Shown here in pieces: positions 54,944 to 64,000 of a stretch of 64,000 nt of DNA. The DNA is taken from contig CACNFA010000001.1 of assembly GCA_902619675.1 (NCBI GenBank), forward strand, positions 1-64,000, written 5' to 3'. Source of the DNA: an uncultured Pelagibacteraceae bacterium. Its GTDB lineage: Bacteria > Pseudomonadota > Alphaproteobacteria > Pelagibacterales > Pelagibacteraceae. A program made the position numbers and the translations under genes. The notes beneath the pieces were generated by a model, which had not been told where the DNA came from, ran no database searches, and saw only the letters and a program-made list of their open reading frames with translations. Position 1 is the first letter of the stretch; every line of letters begins with the position of its first letter.

Positions 54944-57294
54944 TAGTAAAATTGTCTAAACTTTATAAGAGTATCACGATCATTTATTGAAATTAAATCA
55001 TTATTATCAATATTGTTAATATCTTTAATCTTTAATGACTCAATAATTGTATTTTTTTCGCCTGGTAGTGACTTTAAGCCAGTATCGTAATTAATTGAGG
55101 TTAAGTATAAGTTTTGTGGTATCTGGAAATCTTTGAAATCTTCCTTAAATAGGGCATTTTCTAAAAAATCTTTAAAAATAGGTAGAGCAGCTTTTGATCC
55201 TGTTTCAAACTTCCCAAGCGTTTTTGGATTATCAAAACCAATATAAACACCTACAACAAGATTAGAGGAGAAACCTATAAACCAAGCGTCGAAATTATTA
55301 TTTGTTGTCCCTGTTTTACCCGCTAGAGGAACCCTTAAAGATTTTAATTTTTTAGCAGTTCCTCTTTCTACAGCCCCACTTAAAATTGAGGTGATTTGAT
55401 AAGCTGTTTCCTCGCTTATAATTTGTTTGTTTGTATTTTTGATTTTAGGGTATTCAGAGGATTTATTTATAAACTTATCACACCCAATACATTCTCTATT
55501 TCTAATTTGAAAAATTGTTTTACCTCTTCTATCTTGAATTCTCGAAATTAAATTTGGATGAATTTTTTTTCCCCCATTTACAAAAGTGGCATAAGCAGAT
55601 GTTAAATTTAATAAAGTTGTTTCTGCCGCACCAAGGGAAACAGATAGCAACTCTGGTATCTCTTCATAAATTTCAAGACTTTTAGACAATTCTAAGATTT
55701 TTTTTAAACCTAAAATTTTTGCAATTCTTATAGTCATTAGATTTCTAGAATATTCTATTCCTTTTCTCAAAGTAGAAGGTCCATAAAATTTTTTACCATA
55801 ATTTTCGGGTTTCCAATTTTTTAGCCCCACACCTTGACTTTCAACGAATGGGGCATCCAAAATTATTGAGTTTGGTGAAAAACCATTTTCTAAAGCAGCT
55901 GCGTAAACTATTGGTTTAAAAGCAGAACCTGGCTGTCTATTAGCTTGCGTAACTCGATTAAATTCACTTGATTTAAAATTAAAACCACCAACTAAAGCTT
56001 TTACATCTCCAGTGTAGGGCTCAATTACAACAATACCACCATTTACTTTTGGATATTGTTTAATATCCCAAAGATTATTTTCATTTTTAACGAAAATGAC
56101 ATCTCCTATTTTATGTTTATCAGGTAACAATTTTTTTTTGGGAATGGTCCATTTAGCCTTTTGAAACTCAATGATACCTTTTTTATCTGTATCTAAAATC
56201 TTAAAAAAAATTCTTTTATCCTCCAAGCCTATAATCTCTGCAAATTCCCATTTTAAAGTTGGATCTAACTTAAATTTTTTTATTTTATCCTTCCACTTCT
56301 TATCATTAATTTTATTTGTAATTGCGCCTCTCCAACCATGCCTTCGATCATAATTTTCTATACCTTTTCTCAAAGATTTCAGAGCTTGAATCTGATAATT
56401 AATGTTTAATGGAGTTTTAATGCTTAATCCTTGAGAGTAAAGTTTTTCATAACCATAGTTTTCATTTACTGATCTTCTTACTTCCTCAGTATAAGAGTTA
56501 GCCTCATTAACTATCTCGATTACTCTTTTTTTTAAATTTAATTTAGAACTTTTAAGAGTTTTAAACTCTTTTTTTGAGATGAAATTGTTTTCTTGTAGAT
56601 TTTGTAGAACTAGATCTCTTCTAAATTTTGCTATCTCAGGATGCTTATAAGGGTTATATTTACTAGGAGCTTTTGGTAAAGCTGCTAACAAAGCTGCATC
56701 TTGATATTTTAGCTCTTTAATAGATTTGTCAAAATATTCTAAACTTGCTGCTGCAATTCCATAAGTACCTTGACCAAGATAAATTTGATTTAGATAAAGT
56801 TCTAAGATTCTTTCTTTGGTGTAAGCTCGTTCAATTCTAAACGCTAAAATAGCTTCTTTGATTTTTCTTTTAATAGAAACCTCATTTGTTAAAAGAAAAT
56901 TCTTAGCTACTTGTTGCGTAATTGTTGACGCACCTTCAAGTCTTTTATCAGAGTAGATGTTCTTAATATTATTTATTATCGCCCTTAGAATACCCTTTGC
57001 ATCAACGCCTGGATGAGCGAAAAAATTTTTATCCTCAGCAGAGAGGAAGGAATTTACAACAATTTCTGGTATTGACTCGTATGGCACAAATAACCTTTTT
57101 TGAATCGCGTACTCAGCTATTAGTTTACCATTATCTGAGTAAACTCTACTTGATATGGGAGGCTGATAATTAGATAGTTTTTTATAATCTGGCAGTCCAA
57201 TTGAAAAATACCAGAATGTCGAAAGTAAGAAAAATACGGTTACTACAAAAAATACAATTAAAAATTTTATCGAAAAATTGAGAAATTTAATCAT
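54943..57294 (-). CDS. mrcA: class A penicillin-binding protein 1A
   Basis: SAEDKNFFAHPGVDAKGILRA transglycosylase; RQPGSAFKPIVYAAALE; GKTGTTNNNFDAWFIGFS. Confidence 0.96.
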   Translation of the reverse strand: MIKFLNFSIKFLIVFFVVTVFFLLSTFWYFSIGLPDYKKLSNYQPPISSRVYSDNGKLIAEYAIQKRLFVPYESIPEIVVNSFLSAEDKNFFAHPGVDAKGILRAIINNIKNIYSDKRLEGASTITQQVAKNFLLTNEVSIKRKIKEAILAFRIERAYTKERILELYLNQIYLGQGTYGIAAASLEYFDKSIKELKYQDAALLAALPKAPSKYNPYKHPEIAKFRRDLVLQNLQENNFISKKEFKTLKSSKLNLKKRVIEIVNEANSYTEEVRRSVNENYGYEKLYSQGLSIKTPLNINYQIQALKSLRKGIENYDRRHGWRGAITNKINDKKWKDKIKKFKLDPTLKWEFAEIIGLEDKRIFFKILDTDKKGIIEFQKAKWTIPKKKLLPDKHKIGDVIFVKNENNLWDIKQYPKVNGGIVVIEPYTGDVKALVGGFNFKSSEFNRVTQANRQPGSAFKPIVYAAALENGFSPNSIILDAPFVESQGVGLKNWKPENYGKKFYGPSTLRKGIEYSRNLMTIRIAKILGLKKILELSKSLEIYEEIPELLSVSLGAAETTLLNLTSAYATFVNGGKKIHPNLISRIQDRRGKTIFQIRNRECIGCDKFINKSSEYPKIKNTNKQIISEETAYQITSILSGAVERGTAKKLKSLRVPLAGKTGTTNNNFDAWFIGFSSNLVVGVYIGFDNPKTLGKFETGSKAALPIFKDFLENALFKEDFKDFQIPQNLYLTSINYDTGLKSLPGEKNTIIESLKIKDINNIDNNDLISINDRDTLIKFRQFY

Positions 57295-57438
57295 TTTGAC
57301 TAATTATTAATAATAAATTTGACTTTCTTGAGGCATTAAAATTTAAATATGTGTATTTATTGATAAAATCGTATAAAATAAAACTATGTCAAATTTAAAA
57401 TTATCAGAATTCACAAAATCAAAAGGATTTCAATTAAA

Positions 57439-59238
57439 ATGGAAAAAAATTTATATATTGATGCTTCGCATCCAAACGAAACTCGCATTGTTCTTAAATC
57501 AGGCAACTCTATTGAAGAATACGAATTTGAGAATAAAAATAATTTAAACTTTAAAAATAATATTTATTTGGGAACAGTAAGTAGAGTTGAACCCTCTTTG
57601 CAGGCAGCATTTGTAAACTTTGGGAGAGAAAGGCATGGTTTTCTAGCTTTTAATGATATTCAATCAGATTACTATCAGGTACCCTCTGAAGATAAAGAAA
57701 AAATTAAAATTGCTGAAGAAAAAATAAGAGAAAATTTAAAGAATCAAAACCTAGAAAATCAGGATAATTCAGAAACTAATAACGATAATTCAGAAGAAAA
57801 TAATGATTCTAAAAAGAATAGTGAAATTGAAAAAAAAGAATTACGAGATGAAGTTAAAGCTTCTTTTGGTATAAAAAGATATAAAATTCAAGAAGTTATA
57901 AAACCTGGACAGGTTATTTTGATACAAGTAATAAAAGAAGAAAGAGGACAAAAAGGGGCAGCCCTAACAACTTTTATTTCTTTAGCTGGAAAATATATAG
58001 TTTTAATGCCAAACACTGCAAAAGGTGGCGGGATATCTAGAAAAATCTTTAATTCTTCTGATCGTCAAAAAATTAAAAATATTCTGAGTGAAATTGATAT
58101 TCCAAATAGTATGGGTGTAATTGTTAGAACTGCTGGTGCTAATAAATCAAGAAATGAAATAGAGAAAGATTTTCAAAATACGTTAAAAACTTGGGAAGAA
58201 ATTACCGATAAAGCCCTAGATTCCAATGCTCCATCTTTAGTATACGAAGAAGGTGATATTATTAAGAGGACTTTGAGAGATACACACGATAATGAAACTC
58301 AAAACATTTATGTAGAAGGTAATGAAGCTTATCAAAAAGCAAAAAAATTCATGAAGGAATTAATGCCTAGAAATGTTAAAAATATTAAGAAATATAGAGG
58401 CAAGATACCTTTATTTCATGATGCCAAAATTGAAAAAGAGCTAAATAATATATTTGAACCCACTGTAAAATTAAAATCGGGGGGGTATATAGTAATTAAT
58501 CCGACAGAAGCTCTAGTGTCAATTGACATAAATTCTGGTCAATCAACAAAACAAATTAATATTGAAAAAACAGCTTTGAATACTAACATGGAGGCGGCTG
58601 AGGAAATTGCTAGACAAATAAAATTAAGAGATCTTTCAGGGCTAATAGTGATAGATTTTATTGATATGATGAATTTTTACAATAGACGCACAGTCGAAAA
58701 AAAAATGAGAGAAAGCATTCGAAAAGACAGGGCAAGGATTCAAATTGGGAGGATTAGTAACTTTGGTTTATTAGAAATGACTCGTCAAAGACTTAGAGAG
58801 GGTTCAATTAAGTGGGAAACTCAATTGTCATTAGAGTCATTTTCTCAAAAAATACTTAAAAAAATTCAACATTTAGCCTTTACAGATAAAGTAAAAATTA
58901 TCAAATCTTATGTTCCTGAAAAAGTAAAACTTTATATTGAAAAAAATCTTTTAGAAGAATTAAAATATTTTCAAAAAAAATATTCTTTCAAAGTAGAAGT
59001 TTTATCTGATGAAAAGTTAATTATTCCAGAGTACAAAATTGAATTACTTAACAAATCAAAAAAAGTTATAAATAAGTTTGAAAATATAAATAATATTTTT
59101 GAAATTAAAAAAATTTATAAAGAGAAGATTGATGAAAAAAAAGATCTTAAAAAAGAAAAAAAAGATTTAAAAAAGAATAAATCTTCTAAGAAGTTAAGAA
59201 CTTTGTGGGTAAGAAAAAAAAAAAAGAAATTAAATTAG
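57439..59238 (+). CDS. rne: ribonuclease E/G
   Basis: [21 protein letters not shown]1 domain; [35 protein letters not shown]. Confidence 0.94.
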   Translation: MEKNLYIDASHPNETRIVLKSGNSIEEYEFENKNNLNFKNNIYLGTVSRVEPSLQAAFVNFGRERHGFLAFNDIQSDYYQVPSEDKEKIKIAEEKIRENLKNQNLENQDNSETNNDNSEENNDSKKNSEIEKKELRDEVKASFGIKRYKIQEVIKPGQVILIQVIKEERGQKGAALTTFISLAGKYIVLMPNTAKGGGISRKIFNSSDRQKIKNILSEIDIPNSMGVIVRTAGANKSRNEIEKDFQNTLKTWEEITDKALDSNAPSLVYEEGDIIKRTLRDTHDNETQNIYVEGNEAYQKAKKFMKELMPRNVKNIKKYRGKIPLFHDAKIEKELNNIFEPTVKLKSGGYIVINPTEALVSIDINSGQSTKQINIEKTALNTNMEAAEEIARQIKLRDLSGLIVIDFIDMMNFYNRRTVEKKMRESIRKDRARIQIGRISNFGLLEMTRQRLREGSIKWETQLSLESFSQKILKKIQHLAFTDKVKIIKSYVPEKVKLYIEKNLLEELKYFQKKYSFKVEVLSDEKLIIPEYKIELLNKSKKVINKFENINNIFEIKKIYKEKIDEKKDLKKEKKDLKKNKSSKKLRTLWVRKKKKKLN

Positions 59239-60003
59239 GCCTTTAGTAGGAGAACTTGGAGATGCAAAAAAGTTTTTTTTCATTCTTCCAGCTAAAAATG
59301 CATTACGACCTGAAATTACTGCCTCTTTGAAGGCTTTCGCCATCAAAATAGGTTTCTTAGAGTTTGCGATCGCGCTATTAATCAAAACTCCGTCACATCC
59401 TAATTCCATAGCTATTGTAGCGTCAGACGCTGTTCCAATTCCAGCATCTACAATAACAGGAACTTTAGATTGTTTTATTATTAAAGAAATGTTTATTTTA
59501 TTTTGTATTCCAAGCCCTGAGCCTATCGGAGACGCTAAAGGCATTATTGCTACTGCTCCAACATCTTCTAATTTTTTTGCAAGTAAAGGATCATCGGTAC
59601 AATAGACCATTACTTGAAAGCCTTCTTTGACTAGTGTTTTAGTTGATTTTAAAGTTTCGATCATATTAGGATACAATGTTTTTTTATCACCTAAAACTTC
59701 TAATTTCACTAACTTCCATCCACCCATTTCCCTTGCCAATCTCAGAGTTCTTAGAGCTTCTTCTGAATTAAAACAGCCAGCTGTATTAGGTAAATATATA
59801 ATTTTTTTTGGATTCAAGTAATCTGTTAGAAGAGGTTTTTTTTTATTAGTAATGTTTACTCGTCTTACAGCTACAGTAACCATATCTGCGCCAGATGCCT
59901 CAACTGCTTTTGCTGTTTGATCAAAATTTTTATATTTTCCAGTACCAACTATTAATCGGGACTTCAGTTTTTTATTAGCTATTTTTAAAATATCTTTTTT
60001 CAA
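59230..60003 (-). CDS. thiG: thiazole synthase
   Basis: [73 protein letters not shown]. Confidence 0.96.
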   Translation of the reverse strand: MKKDILKIANKKLKSRLIVGTGKYKNFDQTAKAVEASGADMVTVAVRRVNITNKKKPLLTDYLNPKKIIYLPNTAGCFNSEEALRTLRLAREMGGWKLVKLEVLGDKKTLYPNMIETLKSTKTLVKEGFQVMVYCTDDPLLAKKLEDVGAVAIMPLASPIGSGLGIQNKINISLIIKQSKVPVIVDAGIGTASDATIAMELGCDGVLINSAIANSKKPILMAKAFKEAVISGRNAFLAGRMKKNFFASPSSPTKGLI

Positions 60004-60207
60004 TTAGCCTCCTCCAATGAAATGAACTATTTCTATTTTATCTTTATCCTTTAAAAATTTTTTTTTGTAATTCGTTTTTGGAATAATATTTCCGTTATAT
60101 TCAATTGCCACCTTTTTATGATTTAACTTATATTTTTTCAATAAACCAAGTATTGATAAGTTGCTCTTAATTAATATTTTTTTACCATTTAATTGTATTT
60201 TTGCCAT
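60004..60207 (-). CDS. thiS: sulfur carrier protein ThiS
   Basis: 67 aa ubiquitin-like, C-terminal DKIEIVHFIGGG (Gly-Gly tail). Confidence 0.93.
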   Translation of the reverse strand: MAKIQLNGKKILIKSNLSILGLLKKYKLNHKKVAIEYNGNIIPKTNYKKKFLKDKDKIEIVHFIGGG

Positions 60208-60240
60208 AATTCAGTTAATCAATGCTAATATTAAATATTG

Positions 60241-60678
60241 ATGAAAAAAATTATAATTCTTAACGGGCCAAATCTCAACCTTTTAGGTGAGAGAGAAGTA
60301 AAGCAATATGGAAAATTTACTTTGAACGATCTTGATAAAAATTGTAAGGAACATGCCAAAAAAATAAATGTCGATCTTTCTCTGTATCAAACAAATATTG
60401 AGGGTGAGATTGTAGAAAAAATACAAGAGTCTAGAAATACCCAAAACGGATTGATAATTAATGCGGGGGGTTATACTCATACCTCTGTAGCGATACATGA
60501 TGCATTAAAGATAATTAAAATACCGATTATTGAATTGCATATAAGTAATATTTATAATAGAGAGGAATTCAGACAAAAATCACTAATTAGCAAGATAGCT
60601 AAAGGAATAATTTGTGGTTTCGGGGCTGAAGGTTATATAATGGCAATGAACGCGATGAAAAACTTTTTAGAAGAATGA
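60241..60678 (+). CDS. aroQ: type II 3-dehydroquinate dehydratase (ATG at 60241; the listed start is an upstream TTG)
   Basis: ILNGPNLNLLGERE; INAGGYTHTSVAIHDAL; ELHISNIYNREEFRQKS. Confidence 0.96.
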   Translation: MKKIIILNGPNLNLLGEREVKQYGKFTLNDLDKNCKEHAKKINVDLSLYQTNIEGEIVEKIQESRNTQNGLIINAGGYTHTSVAIHDALKIIKIPIIELHISNIYNREEFRQKSLISKIAKGIICGFGAEGYIMAMNAMKNFLEE

Positions 60679-61100
60679 AAATTGATAAAAAACTAATAAA
60701 AGAACTTGTGGAGCACTTAAAAGAATTCAATTTAACAGAATTAGAATATCAAGAAGATAAAACCAAAATTAAAGTCTCAAGAGCAAGTAAAGGAGTTGAA
60801 GCTCCTAAAACAAGTGCAGTTATATCTCAAAATAAAGCAGTTTTAAAAAACTCAGATGAAAACGATGGTGTAAGGGTTAAATCACCGATAATTGGGACAG
60901 CTTACTTAGCTCCTGAGCCTGGGGCAAAGAAATTTGTTAAAATTGGAGATAAAATTAAAAAAGGTCAGACTGTCATGATTGTTGAAGCAATGAAAACAAT
61001 GAATCATGTACCATCAACAAGTGATGGCGAAGTTGTGAAAATTTTAGTGGAAGATGGTCAGCCAGTTGAATTTGGTCAAACTTTAGTCATTTTAAAATAA
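60675..61100 (+). CDS. accB: biotin carboxyl carrier protein of acetyl-CoA carboxylase
   Basis: Biotinylation motif IVEAMKTMNHV. Confidence 0.96.
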   Translation: MKIDKKLIKELVEHLKEFNLTELEYQEDKTKIKVSRASKGVEAPKTSAVISQNKAVLKNSDENDGVRVKSPIIGTAYLAPEPGAKKFVKIGDKIKKGQTVMIVEAMKTMNHVPSTSDGEVVKILVEDGQPVEFGQTLVILK

Positions 61101-61105
61101 TCGTA

Positions 61106-62443
61106 ATGTTTAAAAAAGTTTTAATAGCAAATAGAGGTGAAATTGCTGTTAGAGTGATTAGGGCTTGTAAAGAATGGGGGATAGGTACTGTTGCCGTTCA
61201 CTCAGATGTGGACTCAGATGCGATGCATGTAAGACTAGCGGATGAAAGTGTATGTATAGGATCTCACCAGCCTCAAAATAGTTATTTAAATATTTCATCA
61301 ATCATGTCTGCTGTTGATCTTACAGGAGCAGAAGCGATACATCCTGGTTATGGTTTTTTATCTGAAAATGCAAAATTTTCAGATATAGTAAATAAACATG
61401 GAATAAAGTTCATAGGACCTAGTGCTGACATTATTTCTAAGATGGGAGATAAAATTGAGGCAAAAAGAATTGCAAAAAAATATGGTTTACCAGTCATCGA
61501 AGGCTCAGAGGGTGGAGTAAAATCTTTATCGGAAGCTAAAAGTATTTGTAAAGAAATTGGATATCCAATTTTAATCAAAGCAGCAGGAGGTGGAGGTGGA
61601 AAGGGTATGAAAATAGTTGAAAAAGAAAATCAATTAGAAAATCTATTTCTAACTGCAAAAAGTGAGGCTAAAAAATTTTTTGGAAATGATGAACTGTATA
61701 TTGAAAAATATTTTAAAAACCCAAGACATATTGAGGTGCAAGTTATGTCTGGAAAAAATAAAACAGTTCATTTAGGTGAAAGAGATTGTTCAATACAAAG
61801 ACGCCATCAAAAATTGATTGAGGAAACGCCAAGCCCGGTACTAACTGATCAACAAAGAAAAGATTTGTTAGATAAAACTGTAAAAATGGTGGAACAGATA
61901 AACTACGAAGGCGCTGGAACTGTAGAATATATTTACGAAAATGGAAAATTTTATTTTTTAGAAATGAATACAAGAGTTCAAGTGGAACACCCTGTTACTG
62001 AAGTTCAAACAGGAATTGATATTGTAAAAGAGCAACTATGGATAGCTTTTACCGGTAATACAGCTTTAAAACAAAACGATATTAGTCCAAGAGGCCATAC
62101 AATTGAGTGCAGGATTAATGCAGAAAATCCTGCTAAGGATTTTCTGCCTAGTCCGGGTACAATAAGTGTTTGTCATCAACCCTCTGGATTTAGAACGAGA
62201 GTAGATGGTTCAATTTTCCAAGGATGCAAAATTACCCCCTATTACGATAGTTTAATCGCAAAAGTTATATGTAAAGGTAGAAATAGGACAGAAGCAATCC
62301 AAAGAACTTTGCGATCCTTAGACGAATTTGTTCTTGAAGGTATTACCACAACTATTGATCTTCATAAAAAGATATTAAGACACAAAAAATTTGTTAATTC
62401 TGACTTTGATACTAATTGGTTAAGCAAAGAAAAATTTTTCTAG
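61106..62443 (+). CDS. accC: biotin carboxylase subunit of acetyl-CoA carboxylase
   Basis: KVLIANRGEIAVRVIRACKE; ERDCSIQRRHQKLIEE; EMNTRVQVEHPVTE. Confidence 0.98.
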   Translation: MFKKVLIANRGEIAVRVIRACKEWGIGTVAVHSDVDSDAMHVRLADESVCIGSHQPQNSYLNISSIMSAVDLTGAEAIHPGYGFLSENAKFSDIVNKHGIKFIGPSADIISKMGDKIEAKRIAKKYGLPVIEGSEGGVKSLSEAKSICKEIGYPILIKAAGGGGGKGMKIVEKENQLENLFLTAKSEAKKFFGNDELYIEKYFKNPRHIEVQVMSGKNKTVHLGERDCSIQRRHQKLIEETPSPVLTDQQRKDLLDKTVKMVEQINYEGAGTVEYIYENGKFYFLEMNTRVQVEHPVTEVQTGIDIVKEQLWIAFTGNTALKQNDISPRGHTIECRINAENPAKDFLPSPGTISVCHQPSGFRTRVDGSIFQGCKITPYYDSLIAKVICKGRNRTEAIQRTLRSLDEFVLEGITTTIDLHKKILRHKKFVNSDFDTNWLSKEKFF

Positions 62444-62949
62444 ACGTTGTAACAATTAAGTAATTGTAAGTCGTAAATTGCATGATCAAAAGGTGTTAAG
62501 TTTGGGTCTGAAGAGAATGTCCATCCATTAAATATAAAAACCTGATCATTTGCACTTTTTGACAAATCTTTTACTTGCATATAAGCAACATCGTTTAATT
62601 TATCATTTACATTTACTTTCCCGCACTTTAAAATTTTAATTTCTAAAGGGCCATATTTTTTTGCTTCATTCAAATTGAGTATAATTTTTGATGACTTTGC
62701 AGTTATTTTATCAAGTCCTATAAGTACTGCATGTGAAAAGTTAATTGTGTTAGTTTCTTTTTTTTTATTTTTGAAATTGTTAGAAGATGTCGTAATATCA
62801 TTTTTTTCATCTATATCCTCAAAACTAGGTTTGATCTGATCTAGATTTAAAAGCGGGGATGTTGTAATTTTTTCTTCAGCTATTAAAAAAGTAGTGAACA
62901 TTAATGTCCAGGTGAAAAAAAAAACAAAAATACTACTTCCAAGTCTCAT
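62440..62949 (-). CDS. DUF2155 domain-containing secreted protein
   Basis: Signal-like N-term; GLDKITAKSSKI..., VFIFNGWTFSSDPNLTPFDHAIYDLQLLNC. Confidence 0.8.
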   Translation of the reverse strand: MRLGSSIFVFFFTWTLMFTTFLIAEEKITTSPLLNLDQIKPSFEDIDEKNDITTSSNNFKNKKKETNTINFSHAVLIGLDKITAKSSKIILNLNEAKKYGPLEIKILKCGKVNVNDKLNDVAYMQVKDLSKSANDQVFIFNGWTFSSDPNLTPFDHAIYDLQLLNCYNV

Positions 62950-63286
62950 ACTTTTTTTTTACCTCATCTTTTCTTATTTTTATAGGTTTGTAGCTATTTC
63001 TTGTTCCAGTTTTATTTTCCAAGTGTTTTTTTTGCCAAGAAAATTTTTTTGTTTCATTTTCAATGGGTGCTTTATCTACGGTATGATGCATCCATAAGAA
63101 CCAATCAGAAGTAATCTTGGATGGTTCAATTTTGTTTGAATATACAACCCACCTTTCGTTTTTAGAGTTCTTATAATACTTATTTCCTAATTCGTCTTTA
63201 CCAACAAATTTTCCAGTAAAAATTGTTTTAAGAAAAGTTCCAAAAGTTTGCTTATTCCACCAAGTAAAAATATATTTGAAGATCAT
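62933..63286 (-). CDS. NDUFA12/B17.2-like NADH:ubiquinone oxidoreductase accessory subunit
   Basis: GKFVGKDELGNKYYKNSKNERWVVYSNKIEPSKITSDWFLWMHHTVDKAPI. Confidence 0.92.
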   Translation of the reverse strand: MIFKYIFTWWNKQTFGTFLKTIFTGKFVGKDELGNKYYKNSKNERWVVYSNKIEPSKITSDWFLWMHHTVDKAPIENETKKFSWQKKHLENKTGTRNSYKPIKIRKDEVKKKYETWK

Positions 63287-63384
63287 TTATTTTTTAAATC
63301 CACACAATTATTGAGTGTATAATTATACAATAGACACATGATAAATTTAATATATATCTTTAATTATAAAGATTCCATTTATTT

Positions 63385-64000
63385 ATGAAAAAATTTATTG
63401 TTGAAACTTACTATACTTGTACCTTTAAAACTTTACATACTCTTGATGATTTAAACGATAATTCGTTATCAAAAATAGACAAAAGAACAGATGGAGAAGT
63501 TGAAATAATAGATGTGAAATTAAATAATAGAAAAACAAAAAAAATTGGGGAAAAAAAGAGAGAAAAGGCTCAATCCATTAATATTGATAATAAAATTTCC
63601 CCTGAAATAACAAAAAAGTTAACTCATACTAAAACTGAAGAAAAAAATGGGAATTTAAATAATTTTCAAATTAAAAATAAGGCTCGTTTTAAAATGCCAG
63701 ACAGACGAAAAGGTTATATTCAGAAAGCGCAAATTGGTGATCATAAAGTTTATCTACACACAGGCGAGTATGATGATGGGAAAATTGGTGAAATTTTTAT
63801 AGATACAAATAAAGAAGGCGAGCTTGTAAAAGCTATGATGAATAATTTTGCAATAGCTATATCACTTGGACTACAATATGGTGTTCCCTTGGATGAATAT
63901 GTTGATGCTTTTATTGACACTAAATTTGAGCCTTCAGGTAACGTGCTGGGAAATGACAGAATTCTTAGTGCGTCTTCAATATTAGATTATGTTTTTAGAG
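63385..64000 (+). CDS. stand-alone C-terminal (TSCPD-like, NrdJb-like) part of B12-dependent class II ribonucleotide reductase; runs off the window edge
   Basis: Open frame from ATG 63385 with no stop to 64000 (absent from the ORF track); [102 protein letters not shown] matches the NrdJ C-terminal region as I know it. Confidence 0.82.
   Translation, partial: MKKFIVETYYTCTFKTLHTLDDLNDNSLSKIDKRTDGEVEIIDVKLNNRKTKKIGEKKREKAQSINIDNKISPEITKKLTHTKTEEKNGNLNNFQIKNKARFKMPDRRKGYIQKAQIGDHKVYLHTGEYDDGKIGEIFIDTNKEGELVKAMMNNFAIAISLGLQYGVPLDEYVDAFIDTKFEPSGNVLGNDRILSASSILDYVFR

Noticed and set aside
60208-60240. TPP riboswitch upstream of thiS
   Set aside because: Only about 33 nt between divergent start codons; too short, and no THI-box sequence.
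1-64000. CRISPR array, transposon, prophage, toxin-antitoxin or restriction system
   Set aside because: No regularly spaced repeats, no transposase, integrase, Cas, nuclease or methylase-restriction signatures among the ORFs. The content is core housekeeping.

Overview
The window is an AT-rich, very compact chromosomal segment. Gene content and order look like a streamlined alphaproteobacterium, most likely SAR11/Pelagibacterales; this is inferred from the sequence only. It is mostly core genes. From left to right: (i) a minus-strand run dxr-cdsA-uppS-frr-tsf-rpsB, then dnaE-lolD-lolC-proS-DUF1467-rnj-coaX-birA-nuoN..nuoA; (ii) tRNA-Asp and tRNA-Val; (iii) a small glycan patch with a three-module epimerase/cupin/methyltransferase fusion and a GT17-like transferase; (iv) lon-clpX-clpP-tig and tRNA-Leu; (v) a WecA/MraY-family transferase, a DMT transporter and glnA; (vi) an IscR-like regulator plus sufBCDS-sufU-DUF59-A-type carrier operon; (vii) a hydrolase, anmK, tyrS, an AsmA/DUF3971-like protein, prfB (with programmed +1 frameshift), a class A PBP, rne, thiSG, aroQ, accB, accC, DUF2155 and NDUFA12; (viii) a right-edge ORF encoding a stand-alone C-terminal (TSCPD-like) portion of class II ribonucleotide reductase. 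I found no CRISPR array, mobile element, phage or obvious defence system. The best second-look items are the putative rpsB leader RNA with a three-way junction and possible pseudoknot, the stand-alone NrdJ C-terminal protein, the tri-modular sugar-modifying fusion, the IscR variant with its operator-like sequences, the prfB recoding site that splits the ORF call, and the systematic stop-codon overlap of every convergent gene pair.
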